Notes: a model not told the origin generated them from the letters alone. A stretch of 55,479 nt of DNA from Gnetum montanum (GCA_015680685.1 MNCI01007982.1:15894-71372); one strand, 5' to 3'; numbered from the stretch's first letter, positions 10,815-21,359 are shown. Numbers and translations are program-made.

Positions 10815-12395
10815 CAATGGTCTTTTGCCCTTTTGGAAGCTCTGTCAACTCCCAAGTGTTATTTCTTTCAATAGCTGCAATAGCATCCATTGCCTTTTGC
10901 CACTTTGATTCTTTAACAGCATTTGGAAAGCCGCTGGATCTGAAAATAGAGCAAAATGAATAAGTGCATCTTCATTGTGGTTTATTCCTTGTACCTCATA
11001 ATCCTCCATCCAAGCTGGTCATCTTCTAATGCATTGAGAGCATGAGCTACTTGCTACATCATATTGTTCCCTTGATAATTCATTAGTTACAGGAGTTGGT
11101 GGACTTTGTGGGGTTGTTGGAGCTAGATATGTTGAGTGTTGCTCACTCTCCACAAGCGGGTCCTTTTTTCTTTCTCCATGATCATCAAAACTTGTTGGAA
11201 TATGTTGTCTACCTCTATTATCTTCCTAAGCCTAGAACCTATCTTCATCAAAAAACAGATTGCGACAAATAATAATTTTGTTAGTCATAGAATTATATAG
11301 CTTGTTAGTCATAGAATTATATAGCTTGTAGGCTTTCGACTACTTGACACCCAGAAAAATACATTTTTCTTCTTTATCATCTAGCTTCTATTCTCATCTG
11401 GGATATGAGGAAGCTATGCAACCAAAAATTCTAGAATGACCAACACTTGTTTGCGACCCAAGCTTGTTTAGGTGTGATGTTTTGAACAGTGGTACTTCTA
11501 TTCAAAATGTAAACACTCCAGTTTACTACTTCGGGCCAAAATCTTCTCAGAACTCCACTCACCGTTAATATGCTTGCTTCACACCATGTTCAAAATCATT
11601 TGATTTTTCTTTTTAGACAGACACGTGTAAGCTGTTATCAAATGCCTTTGAACTCCTTGCATCTCACAAAAATTAACAAATTCTTGTGAGTTGTATTCTC
11701 CACCATGATCAGTGTGAAGAATTTTTATCATGCAGGCAACTTCTTTTCCAACCCGTGTCTTGAAGTTTTTGAATATTGAAAATGTTTCAAATTTTTCCTA
11801 CAAAAAATAAACCCAAGTTTTCCTATTATAATCATCAGTGAACATTATAAAATAACGTTTACCTCCATTTGATGCAAGAGTAATTGGCCTGCAAATATCT
11901 GAATGAATCAGCTCTTGCACCTTCTTTGCTATCCATGATTTTCCTTTTGGAAAATGATCATGGTGTTGTTTGTTTACAACACATTCTTCACAAATTTGCA
12001 AAGGGATGTCAATTTGAGGAAGACCAATCACCATATTTTTCTGCTACAACTTCTTTAGTCCACTAAAGTTCAGATGTCCATGGCGATAATGCCAAAGCCA
12101 TGCTACATCCTTCACCTTGGCAGAGAAACACGAATGCATAGTATTGTGAGATGTAGAGGAAACATACGATTCATCGTCATGTTAACTTGAGCAATTAACC
12201 CCTTTTTTGAATCTTGAATCCGACAAACTCCTTCTTTGATAATGATCTCATATCCCTTTTCTTGGAGCTGACCAATACTAAGCAAATTTGTTTTCAGATT
12301 TGGAACAAAGAAAACATTAGAAATAATCTAAATAGAATTTTCGTTGGTCCGGATTTTTACATTTCCTTTGTGCATAAAAGAAACCATTGAGTAAT
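10815..12395 (-). pseudogene. copia pol: end of protease, integrase and start of RT
   Basis: From right to left: protease remainder (SMVSFMHKGNVKI directly after the inserted element), the GAG-pre-integrase zinc region (HRHGHLNFSGLKKL, then ICEECVVNKQHH near 11980-12110), and the integrase core with ELIHSDI and TDDYNRKTWVYFL (11798-11930) and LHTDHGGEYNS near 11700-11735. The linker block has KAYKLYN (about 11300) and PAWMEDYEV (about 11000), and the RT entry has TWELTELPKGQK. The third catalytic acid region is degraded. There are several stops, and the RT catalytic part is absent because the element ends here. Confidence 0.85.
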
Positions 12396-13444
12396 TGTTG
12401 ATACCAACACGCCCATGCTTGTTTGGCATGGGGCCTTTGTTTATTTTTTTAAAAACAAAAAGAAAAAGAAAGAAGAATAAAAAATAAAAAAANGCCATGA
12501 AGCCATGGACTGAACCTCCTCTCTCCTTGGGTGGTTGCCAATGGTTTCTCTTTCTTTCTTTTTTTCCAGTAATGGGCAATTTAGGCGGTTGAACGTCGGC
12601 AGATTTTCTTTTATTTTCTGAGCAATTTGAGCGGTTGGACGTTGGCAGATTTTCTTTTATTTTCAACAAATGGCATGTGGTGGTGGTGGATTTATATTTA
12701 TTCAGTTGGCGGTTNNNNNNNNNNNNNNNNNNNNNNNNNNNNNNNNNNNNNNNNNNNNNNNNNNNNNNNNNNNNNNNNNNNNNNNNNNNNNNNNNNNNNN
12801 NNNNNNNNNNNNNNNNNNNNNNNNNNNNNNNNNNNNNNNNNNNNNNNNNNNNNNNNNNNNNNNNNNNNNNNNNNNNNNNNNNNNNNNNNNNNNNNNNNNN
12901 NNNNNNNNNNNNNNNNNNNNNNNNNNNNNNNNNNNNNNNNNNNNNNNNNNNNNNNNNNNNNNNNNCAAATGGCATGTGGTGGTGGTGGATTTATATTTAT
13001 GCAGTTGGCGGTTCGCTGGGTATTGGTGATGTTTGATCGCAACTATACATGATTTTTGCGGCTATATAACCATGCATCTCGTCGATGGATCTTCTCTTCA
13101 TCTTCTTTTATTTCAGCAAATGGCATGTGGTGGTGGTGGATTTATATTTATGCAATTGGCGGTTCACAGGGCATTGGTGATGTTTGATTGCAGCTACACA
13201 TGATTCTTGCGGCAACACAACCATGCATTCTGTCGATGGTTCCTATTTCTCTCTCCTTTAGTTTTTCTTTTCATGCTTTATTTCTCTCTATGTTTTCTCT
13301 CTCTCTCTCTATCACTTGGTCACATGGCTCTCTTCAGCTGAGACTATTCCCGGGTTTCCGTACCCATACGGGAGGCACCCTAGGCAATAGTCTCCTCAAA
13401 CGAGTTTTTCAGGTATTGGCATGACCAAAATTTATGCATCAACA
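12396..13444 (+). repeat. Left LTR of the compact element, with N gap
   Basis: It matches the right LTR from TGTTGATACC to ATCAACA. At the single N (12493) it lacks about 120 bases that the right LTR has at about 13614-13730, including the TATA box. This may be a real deletion or a collapsed assembly. The 251-base N block (12715-12965) covers about two copies of the 150-bp internal repeat: the repeat landmark CATGTGGTGG recurs 299 bases apart across the gap, so the stated gap size agrees with two missing units. Confidence 0.85.
12715..12965. other. Assembly gap of 251 N
   Basis: A run of N inside the repeated part of the left LTR. Open frames reported across it have no meaning. Single N bases also occur at 10165 and 12493. 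Confidence 0.99.
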
Positions 13445-13517
13445 CCTTTTTGGCGTTAGAAGGAGGGTCTGGCTTGACCATTTTGTTTTCTCTTTTCCTT
13501 TTCGGTTGGGGGCTAAG
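13445..13517 (+). promoter_or_regulatory. 73-bp interior of the compact LTR element (PBS and PPT only)
   Basis: Directly after the left LTR comes CCTTTTTGGCGTTAGAAGG, placed and composed like a tRNA primer-binding site (TGGCG start). The region ends in GGTTGGGGGCTAAG, a polypurine-type tract abutting the right LTR. About 40 pyrimidine-rich bases are all that lie between. The tRNA used was not identified. Confidence 0.6.
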
Positions 13518-14727
13518 TGTTGATACCAACACACCCATGCTTGTTTGGCATGGGGCCTTTGTTTATTTTTTTTAAAAAAAAAGAAAAAGAAAGAAGAATA
13601 AAAAATAAAAAAAGATGGGTTACCCTAACCCTAAAACTGGCTATAAAAGGCCATCAAGGTGATGGAGTTGGAGGAGAGGAAAGGAGGAAAAGTCAGGGCA
13701 GGAAGCCCTAGCCCAATGAGGCCAGGGCCATGAAGCCATGGACTGAACCTCCTCTCTCCCTGGGTGGTTGCCAATGGTTTTTCTTTCTTTCTTTTTTCCA
13801 GTAATGGGCAATTTGGGCGGTTGGACGTCGGCAGATTTTTTCTTTTATTTTCTGAGCAATTTGGGTGGTTGGATGTCAGCAGATTTTTCTTTTATTTTCT
13901 GAGCAATTTGGGCGGTTGGACGTCAGCAGATTTTCTTTTATTTTCAACAAATGACATGTGGTGGTGGTGGATTTATATTTATTCAGTTGGCGGTTGGCAG
14001 GGCATTGGTGATGTTTGATCGCAGCTACACATGATTCTTGCGGAAACATAACCATGCATCGTGTCGATGGATCTTCTCTTCATCTTTTTTATTTCAGCAA
14101 ATGGCATGTGGTGGTGGTGGATTTATATTTATTCAGTTGGCGGTTCGCAGGGCATTGGTGATGTTTGATCGCAGCTACACATGATTTTTGCGGAAACATA
14201 ACCATGCATCCTGTCGATGGATCTTCTCTTCATCTTATTTTATTTCAGCAAATGGCATGTGGTGGTGGTGGATTTATATTTATGCAGTTGGCGGTTCGCT
14301 GGGTATTGGTGATGTTTGATCACAACTACACATGATTTTTGCGGCAACATAACCATGCATCTTGTCGATGGATCTTCTCTTCATCTTCTTTTATTTCAGC
14401 AAATGGCATGTGGTGGTGGTGGATTTATATTTATGCAGTTGGCGGTTCACAGGGCATTGGTGATGTTTGATTGCAGCTACACATGATTCTTGCGGCAACA
14501 CAACCATGCATTTTGTTGATGGTTCCTATTTCTCTCTCCTTTAGTTTTTCTTTTCATGCTTTATTTCTCTCTATGTTTTCTCTCTCTCTCTCTCTCACTT
14601 AGTCACATGGCTCTCTCCAGGTGAGACTATTCCTGGGTTTCCGTACCCATACGGAAGGCGCCCTAGGCAATAGTCTCCTCAAACGAGTCTTTCGGGTATT
14701 GGCATGACCAAAATTTATACATCAACA
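13518..14727 (+). repeat. Right LTR of the compact element, with internal tandem repeats
   Basis: This is the complete LTR (1210 bp). Near its start is an inverted repeat GCCCATGC/GCATGGGGC-type hairpin, then a TATA box (GGCTATAAAAGG near 13641). Next come three diverged units of about 45-50 bp (TTTCTGAGCAATTTGGGCGG type, about 13797-13940), four units of about 150 bp (13940-14520), a CT microsatellite near 14580, and a hairpin with GAGACTATT/AATAGTCTC arms near 14622-14675. It ends at ATCAACA. Confidence 0.85.
13940..14520 (+). repeat. Tandem array of ~150-bp units inside the LTR
   Basis: The landmark CATGTGGTGGTGGTGGA occurs at 13955, 14105, 14256 and 14407, spacings of 150, 151 and 151. 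Each unit runs from a TTTTATTTCAGCAAATGG-type start through TTGGCGGTTCGCAGGGC to GTCGATGGATCTTCTC. The left LTR has the same array (12674, two in the N gap, 12973, 13124). Confidence 0.9.
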
Positions 14728-14732
14728 GTAAT

Positions 14733-14870
14733 CTCCAAGCTTTACAGTATTCAAAAAGGATTCATCCAATTTGGAGAATGCAAATTTATCTCCACACATA
14801 TGCTTGTTACAACCAGTATCTAAATACCACAGGTTTTGACGCATTTCTTCTGTGGTATGCAAGCCATCAA
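14733..14870 (-). pseudogene. copia protease active-site region
   Basis: Minus-strand translation reads WYLDTGCNKHMCG, which has the catalytic Asp-Thr-Gly of the copia aspartic protease, and continues to VKLGDY. There the compact LTR element is inserted; the frame resumes beyond the insertion with SMVSFMHKG at 12390 and below. Removing the insert and one copy of GTAAT would restore continuity, which shows that the insertion is secondary. Confidence 0.8.
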
Positions 14871-15720
14871 AAGAGAGACTTCTCCTCCTTCACTCTCTGC
14901 AAAGTTGGATTTTTCACCACATTCTTTATACAACTTTGTTTGACATTCGGATTTATAGTGGCCATACCTGTGACATCTGAAACATTTGACTTTGATTTTT
15001 CTGCATTCTTTGGTTTGTGAACAGCAGAGTTGTTGTTGAGGCCTCTTCCTTTCCCTATGAAATCTATAGAATGGTTCTGATCTTCTAACTTGTGCTGTGA
15101 ATTATTGTCCTTCCATTTTCCTTTGCCACGATCTGATCCTTTTGAATTGATTGCACACTGCAATGCTTTCTCCTCATTGTCCTGCTAAAGCACTTTTTAC
15201 TCATGAACCATTAATGAACTCCACAACTCATCAAGTGAAACTGCATCAATATCTTTGGATTCTTCAATGCTACAAACAAGATTGAATGTTGGTGTCATTG
15301 TGCACAGAATTTTCTCAATGATGGTAATGTCCTCCATCTTGTCACCATTGATTCACATCTGGCCATCGTTTTGGAGAAATAATCTGAAACCGTCTCTTCC
15401 GACTTCATGCTTAAAGTCTCAAACTTGGTGCAAAGTGCTTGAAGTTGTATTCTTCTTGCCCTTGTTTCCAAGATCGATCAGTCAATCGCTTGGAAGAGAT
15501 AATTCTTTGCCTTGAGATCCTTCAATCTTTGTTCTTCTCACTTTGTTCTCTGCGCATCTGTCAATGTGCGGTTCTGCTATTCTGGAGTTGACAACTTGTC
15601 AGTACTCTTTTGATCTCAGGAAATTCTCCATCAACATGGTTCAATGGTCATAATGACCATCAAAATGAGGAATAGCAGGTTGCACAAAATTCTGAGAGGA
15701 TGCCAATTATGAGTTGTTGC
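14871..15720 (-). pseudogene. copia gag with CCHC zinc knuckle
   Basis: From the 5' side: FVQPAIPHFDGHYDHW (near 15640-15690), a typical start of copia gag, then ENFLRSKEYW and the UBN2-like middle with DELWSSLMVHE (near 15200). A basic, Asn/Lys-rich linker follows (open stretch 14867-15163 in a neighbouring frame). Finally there is the zinc knuckle CFRCHRYGHYKSEC (C-x2-C-x4-H-x4-C, about 14945-14990). Gag packages element RNA in cytoplasmic particles. Several stops and at least one frame change are present. Confidence 0.8.
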
Positions 15721-15794
15721 TGCAAAACAAAACAAAACAAAGTGAATAGAAATAAAGCTACTGCTACTGACTCTATCTCACTTTTCTGGCTCTC

Positions 15795-15815
15795 AACCTC
15801 ACTTCGATACCATTA
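15795..15815 (-). promoter_or_regulatory. Primer-binding-like site of the copia element
   Basis: Next to the 5' LTR the minus strand reads AATGGTATCGAAGTGAGG. It resembles the TGGTATCAGAGC site complementary to initiator methionine tRNA that is standard in plant copia elements, with a few changes. Confidence 0.6.
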
Positions 15816-16160
15816 TGTTAAAAACAGAGAAAACAAAGAAAATGCAATTGAGAATTTTATTGATTGCTTCCACATACAACATTACACACAAGCTGTCCAT
15901 TTATAAGCCAAGGAATCAATCTGGACAACATGCAACATAACACTTGTCCAACATGTAGCACTTCAAATGAATAACATGCAACATCCAAATGGACAACATG
16001 CAGCATACCAAAGTACAGAAGCACACTAACAAAAAACAACCAACTACATCTGAAAAATCAGCAACAAACATCTAAGAACAAGGAACTAATAACACGATGC
16101 TCCATTATTAACAAACTTCTAAAGACTAGGACTACTAAATGACAGAGCCATTGCTTAACA
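15816..16160 (-). repeat. 5' LTR of the copia element
   Basis: This 345-bp repeat starts TGTTAA and ends TTAACA on the plus strand, a perfect terminal inverted hexamer with the TG...CA rule, and directly abuts the primer-binding-like site. A TATA-like TTATAAATGG on the minus strand lies near 15896-15906. The partner LTR is not in the window. The call rests on the ends and position. Confidence 0.7.
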
Positions 16161-16386
16161 ATCTAATATTTACATTTTGTCTAAATTCTAAAAACTAAAT
16201 TTATGAGTATGATAGATCTATATTTGCTGTTACTTATATGTGGAATCTTGGTGGGTACCATATAAGTATCCTGAATCTGAGAGAGTAGTTTGATAACATT
16301 TTATAAGACAATGTTTAGATCTGTTTTGGATTTTGGATCTGTTTTGGATAAAATTTCAATATATTTTTCTAATTTTGGTTATGTAG

Positions 16387-17774
16387 CGTTTGTGCTTGGA
16401 CATTCGCCATAGGAAACTGAATCCAGAAATAACGGATCTATCTGAGACAAGCCGTGGGCAGAAAATTGAAAGCAGACCCAGAATTGGCCGACAGAACTGA
16501 GAATGCACAGGCAGCAGTTCATGGGAAGAAATAGTAAGAAAACTTTGGCCTAATGGAGTGATGATAGATTGCAGAGCATCAGGACCCACATTGAAATCGT
16601 ACTTATCCCGCATCAATTTCTACACTGGTAGCGTCCCCATTTATTGTATCGCTTATGGTGTCTCCGAAGGAGGCCGCTTGGCCGTGGCAATCTCTCTGCA
16701 AAGACACATTTCAGATGAAGCTCTGTATACATTTCTGCCGGAAGTTGCTTTCTTCGAGCTCATTCCACTGCAGAAACTCAATGAGGATGAAGAAGGAAGC
16801 TTAGGAGGTTCAAATTTTGTGTATTCCTCACAGGAGATGGGCACAGTTGAGTTTGATGGCCTTAAAGTAGGCGGAATTTATGAGACTGTCGTCACCAATT
16901 TCCAGGGTCTGAATTTTCTCCTCATAGCTTTTTTTTTTTTTTTTCAATAAAGCATGAGCTTAATTTAGCATTGAGAGTTAAATATTCATGAAGGAATTCT
17001 GGAATTATATTTTTAGGCAAACGTACATTCTATGGACCGTAATTATGAATTTAGTTGTTTCACTGCTGATTGACAAATTAACAAACAGAGATGAAAAATT
17101 TTATGTTTTTGTAAAGACACAATTTCTAATCAATGATCAGGACAGTGCTCTGTAGACTTGTATAAGCGTCAAGGTTTATCGTTTCTAAGTTGCGATCTTA
17201 TTTGCATTTACTTTCATTGTAGGGTTTTATTTGTTTCACTTGGAATTCCAAACATTTAGAAAGTAGGTAAAGGTCCTGCATTTAGGTAGTGCTAGCATTT
17301 ACTATTTAGTATTTACCCTTTGTTCTGCGTTGAAGTTTAGGAACTAAGAAGAACGCACTCTTCTATCCGCATATTATACTGAAACTTTCATACTGGATTA
17401 ACTGATTAAGTGCTGAATTTTCGTTAATTTTGTTTAATAAATTTTAGAAACAATCAGAAATTTTAGTTTGCCATAATTTTCCGGTTTCCTACACACGTCT
17501 TATTAACACTTTATGGGATGGTGTTGCATTTGTGGAAACTGAAACAGGTATATACAGATACAAACTCTCAGACATTATAAAAATCAAAGGCTTCAAAGGG
17601 GAGAGCCCCATATTCGAATTCGTCTGCAGAAAAGATGCAGTAGTACTCAGCATCTTCTTTGACAAAACAGATGAAGCAGAGCTGCAGACGATCATCGAAG
17701 AAGCATCTGCATTTTTGCAGAAGCATGGTCTGAGTGTAGCGGACTACACCAGCAGTGCCAATTTATGGGTGTAG
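16387..17774 (+). pseudogene. GH3: GH3 family (acyl-acid amido synthetase) fragment, broken
   Basis: Two exons match the C-terminal half of the GH3 core. Exon 16387-16906 starts after an AG acceptor with CLDIRHRKLNPEITDLS, runs through RKLKADPELAD and WEEIVRKLWPN, then an open part with YGVSEGG (at the family's YASSE position) and PEVAFFELIPL. It joins across an intron (donor G/GTCTGA, acceptor ACAG) exactly in phase to exon 17548-17774 (GIYRYKLSDIIKIKGF, FVCRKDAVVLS, DKTDEAELQ, ADYTSS). GH3 enzymes adenylate jasmonate, auxin or other acids and conjugate them to amino acids in the cytosol. Breaks seen: a frameshift near 16447-16452, another near 16500-16504, and a stop at 17772 that removes the C-terminal domain. 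No N-terminal exon with the first ATP motif is visible. The copia LTR ends only 226 bases upstream. Confidence 0.85.
16929..16946 (+). repeat. Poly-T tract in the GH3 intron
   Basis: An uninterrupted T-run of about 17 bases, followed by CAATAAAG. No target duplication was seen around it. Confidence 0.6.
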
Positions 17775-18790
17775 CCCCATAGTGCCAATTGGCATGGGAA
17801 TCTGAGCTTCTTACTCATATTATTAAACCCATAGTTGTGAAATCTTATACATCTGATCTGAGTAAATGGAATATCCTCCCTTGTACAAATCCTAGATTAA
17901 AGAACAACAAAAAAGGTTAAATTTCAGTTTTTTTAAATTAAACATGGATGGCTGCAGACAATTTATAGGAAAAAGATGATCCCTTCAAAAAGAAAATAGT
18001 AGGCACATGTTGGAAAGAGAAGAAATGACAAACCTCACATTTTGCTAATGTGAAGGTGAGCCAATAGTTTAAAGATGAGACAATCAAAATTGAATTTTTT
18101 GCAACATCAAGAATCTCTATAGTTTAAAAATATCTTCAATAGAAACAACTTGGAGAAGTGTAGTTTCATGTGAAGCTATGTAGCATCATTCAATCAAATG
18201 GATGTTCTCTATCATTAACAGTTTAGTCCAAAAGAGTTTGAACATTGATGAGTTATGTTATTTTGACGAAGCTAAAGTTAAATTGGGCAAAAGAAGAAAC
18301 AACAACAATAATCGCAAAATTATCACCGCTAGTCTTGGATCTAGAACAAACTCATTGATGGCCAACAAGAGATGTTAATTGAGCACAAAGTCTAGAACCT
18401 GAAAGGTTCTAAACTCCATCTTCACCCAACAATCATGAAGAGAGAAAAAGAAATTTTAGTTAAAAATTTTTATATGGATCACATGCATCAGCTAAAGAGA
18501 GTTGGAAAAAATTGAACAAAATGAAGAAAAAGTAAAGAAAGTGCAAAATATGGAAGAAGTTACTAAACATGAATTGCAAATGAGGTAGAGATGACAAATA
18601 TGAAAAGTAGAACGAAGTACTTTTGAGGAGTTTTACCTCTCATTAGCATGCCTTTCATGTTGGATACATACCAAAAACATGGATGATAGAAGACAATTTA
18701 TAGGAAATCCTTTTAAAAAGAAAATAGTGGATATATGTTAAAATGAAAAAAAATACTAGGCACATATTGGAAAGCAAAAAATAGTGGACT
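17775..18790. other. Intergenic, non-coding
   Basis: AT-rich sequence without a coding region. A short segment near 17942-18010 (AAACATGGATGGCTGCAGAC...) recurs in diverged form near 18676-18740, suggesting a local duplication. Confidence 0.45.
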
Positions 18791-18794
18791 TGCT

Positions 18795-20095
18795 TGGCTT
18801 TACCAAAAAGATTGAAGTCTCTAGAATGTCATCTCAAACATGATTGCTTATTGAAGAAATCCTTAAAAGCTTTGTATTTTTTATTGTTAGAAACAGTTAC
18901 AAGTTTCCTTGTTTTCTTTTTTTCATTTACCAAAATATGACAACCCTAGTTTTTTTTTTTTTTTTGGGGCAAGTTGGGGCCCTCCTCTTCTATTTATTCT
19001 TGACACTTGCTGCTCATTCTTTACTTTGTAGCATTGCATGGTTGTAAAACACACTGATATGAAGTAAATTCCTCAAAAACATTTTGTGTTATTGTAATGG
19101 CTAGAGAAAATTTTAAGCTTTTTTCTTTACTACTTCTTTGCTTAGTGTAGAATTTGTCACTTTGTTCTTGCACTTCTTGTCTTTTCTTTCATGTGTCTTT
19201 TTAATAATTCTTAAATGCATGAGATCTTTTCATAAACTTAAAAAATTTCTATTTTTTCTCATTACCTAGAAAGATGAATCTTGTTGTTTTAGATATTTTT
19301 CCTGGTTCCTCATTTTTATAGCTACCTCCTACTTAGGAAGTGACAACTACATAACCAAGTGTAAAATATTTTAGAAAATGGTCTCAAATACAGGATTTCG
19401 CAAATCACCACATGAATCTACTTTTAGGTTCATGTCATGTCCACTACCTAACCCTCATAGATCTACTTGGCACATCAAAAGATTCTTTGGATAAGTCTTC
19501 CAGTCAATCAGTTCTCAAATTTTTACTACAATATCATGACATTCATAATAAGAACTAGGCCCCTCTTATTTGCAAATTAGATTTTAACCAAATCCTTGAA
19601 TGTGAGGGTTTTGTTAAACCCTATACTTGCCTTTACCAAGAAGATCCAAGTCTCCAGAGCATCATCTCAAACACAATCGCTTGTTGAAGAAATCCTTAGA
19701 AGCTTCATGCTTTTTTTATTAGGAATAACTGCAAGTATCATTGCTCCATCGCATAATGGCCTATATGTTTGGGATTTCATTTTTTTATTTGTCAAAACAT
19801 GACAACCCTATTTTTTGGCAAGTTGTGACCCTTCTCTTCTATTTATTCTCAACATTTGATACTCATTTTTCACTCTACAACATTTCATGGTTGTAAAACA
19901 CACTGTTGAGAGGTGAAATTTCATAAAAAACATTTTGTGTTGCAATGAATAGAGTTAATTTTTACCTTTTTTTTCTTTATAGATTCTTTGCTTAGCGTAG
20001 AATTTGTAGTGTTGTTCTTGCACTTTTGGTCTTTTCTTTCATGTCACTTTCTAATCTTTATTAACATATGAGATCTTTTCATAAACTTAGAATAA
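18795..20095 (+). repeat. Two diverged direct copies of a ~450-bp non-coding unit
   Basis: The block at about 18800-19245 recurs at about 19628-20095 with substitutions and small indels. Shared landmarks in the same order include ATCTCAAACA, TGAAGAAATCCTTA, CATGACAACCCTA, TCTTCTATTTATTCT, CATGGTTGTAAAACACACTG, CATTTTGTGTT, AGAATTTGT, TCTTTTCTTTCATGT and GAGATCTTTTCATAAACTTA. Neither copy has a plausible coding frame, and no terminal repeats were seen, so I do not assign it to a known element class. Confidence 0.75.
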
Positions 20096-20399
20096 TAATG
20101 AGGTATTAGCATAATGGTAAGACACTTCTAGTTCCAATGAATAATGCTGAGTTATATAAAGTTTTAATTGGACTATATGTCTTATGGTGTAGCTATGTCC
20201 CACTTACTTCTAGTTCCAACACCCTAAAAAGAACAAAATAGTTATTTTTTAAAAAAATTAAAATTAAGTACAATTGATGAATTGATGTATATTTAATTTG
20301 GTATGATTCCCACTAGAAAAGTCATTTTTATAACTTTAGCTTATGGTAACTTTGTTCACCCACTAGGGAAACTTTGATCTCCTTCAATTTCTATAAATA

Positions 20400-21015
20400 C
20401 ATACATGGAATGGCTTATTAGAGAACATCAAAGAGATCCTCTCCAATAATGTCCTAATGCTTCTTAAAAAATTCAATGGGAAAATCATAAAATGTTAGAG
20501 CTTTAACATGTGCTAAACTAAAAGTTGTTGCTTTGATTTCTTTCACTATAATTTCTAATTCTAGAATACTTTAATGTGATTATGCTATAAGATAAGGAAT
20601 ATGTATACTAGAGGCCTCAAGGGATTCCTTGCTAAAACTTTAAGAAGAAAAAATTGAAAAAAATAATTTGCTAAAACAATTGTTAATAGTCTCAGGATTT
20701 GTAATGATAGAATCATTTATATAAAGTGCTTTTAGTTTAAGAAATTGATCCACTCCTTTTAGAAATTTCAAAATTTTTTTCCAAGGTTGATCTTCAAATT
20801 TTAGCCAATACATGAAACCTTCAATGAGATCACTTTTAGCTTCAAAAGCATTCCAACATTGTTTAGCATAACAAACTTTAGCCAAGGTTTTTTGAGTTTC
20901 AAAATCAAAGGGGTTTTAGTCTTAACAAATTTGCATTTTCTTAATAGATTTTGCAAGATCTTCTTCAACTTAACACTTACGCTTAGCAAATTACTTTTCA
21001 AACTATTTAGCATAA
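20400..21015 (-). mobile_element. LINE (non-LTR) reverse-transcriptase fragment
   Basis: Minus-strand translation (open stretches 20640-20885 and 20801-21013) gives the region before and into a LINE RT domain: YINDSIITNPETINNCFSKL, then, past stops, LELEIIVKEIKATTFSLAHVKA, FPIEFFKKH and DIIGEDLFDVL (about 20405-20500). This matches the plant LINE pattern in which a KAPGPDGFP-type motif is followed by FKKxWxxI. The endonuclease, the catalytic palm and any poly-A tail are absent, so it is a short dead piece. It abuts the LTR of element B at 21020. Confidence 0.7.
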
Positions 21016-21019
21016 TTTC

Positions 21020-21359
21020 TAATAAATCGAGTTTTTATACAGCTACGATATCGAGCATCTAATATTGGAGCTGCAATATTGAATACCTGATATTAGGGCA
21101 CAAGCTATGATGTCAGATATTCGATATCACAGACACATGCAAGCCTATAAATATGACAATTAGGTGCATTGTCTAAAAAATAATTTCATTCCACCTTAGC
21201 AAAATTCTATCAGTTTGTTTTCTTAATCTTAGCATGTAGCACTTAGTAGTGTATGTCTATAGTGTAGTGTGAAGTGATTGTATAGAGTCTCTATTTGAGC
21301 ATCTTGTACTTGGACATAAGTGTGAACAACAATAAAGATTGAGATTACTTTTCACCATT
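21020..21359 (+). repeat. 5' LTR of element B, first part (U3, R)
   Basis: It resembles the start of element E's 3' LTR (TAATAAATCGAGTTTTTATAC against TGATAAAATC...), with a cluster of GATATC/AATATT dyads (21050-21120), a TATA box (CCTATAAATATG near 21144-21153) and an AATAAAG polyadenylation-type signal near 21331. It is cut at 21359 by element C; the last five bases, CCATT (21355-21359), are the target duplication. Confidence 0.75.

Larger units (their letters stand above)
12396..14727 (+). mobile_element. Compact non-autonomous LTR element (TRIM-like) inserted in the copia protease frame
   Basis: Two long direct repeats begin TGTTGATACCAACAC and end ATCAACA (12396-13444 and 13518-14727), and are separated by only 73 bp. 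The element is flanked by a perfect 5-bp target duplication GTAAT (12391-12395 and 14728-14732). The short interior starts with a TGGCG-containing primer-binding-like sequence and ends with a purine-rich GGTTGGGGGCTAAG directly before the second LTR. No coding capacity is present, so it depends on proteins from another element. It is the size inverse of a classic TRIM: the LTRs are over 1 kb while the interior is minimal. Strand is assigned from the PBS-then-PPT order. Confidence 0.85.
10815..16160 (-). mobile_element. Ty1/copia retrotransposon, 3' half lost, interrupted by a compact LTR element
   Basis: Reading the minus strand: 5' LTR (16160-15816), a primer-binding-like site, gag with a zinc knuckle, protease, then after an insertion (14727-12396) the rest of protease, the integrase zinc region and core, and the first residues of RT (TWELTELPKGQK near 10820-10870). 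Integrase before RT is the Ty1/copia order. The element stops at about 10815, so most of RT, RNase H and the 3' LTR are missing. Stops are scattered through the open frames. The bases after the LTR at 16161-16165 (ATCTA) would be one copy of the target duplication; the other is lost. Confidence 0.85.

Noticed and set aside
12328-13052. Several long open frames (up to 215 codons) spanning 12328-13052 on both strands
   Set aside because: They cross the 251-base N gap; the open length is created by N codons.
10803-16160. Plant pararetrovirus (caulimovirus-type) insertion
   Set aside because: The integrase with GAG-pre-integrase zinc motif, integrase before RT, an LTR and a primer-binding site are Ty1/copia features; no movement protein or viral coat motif was seen.
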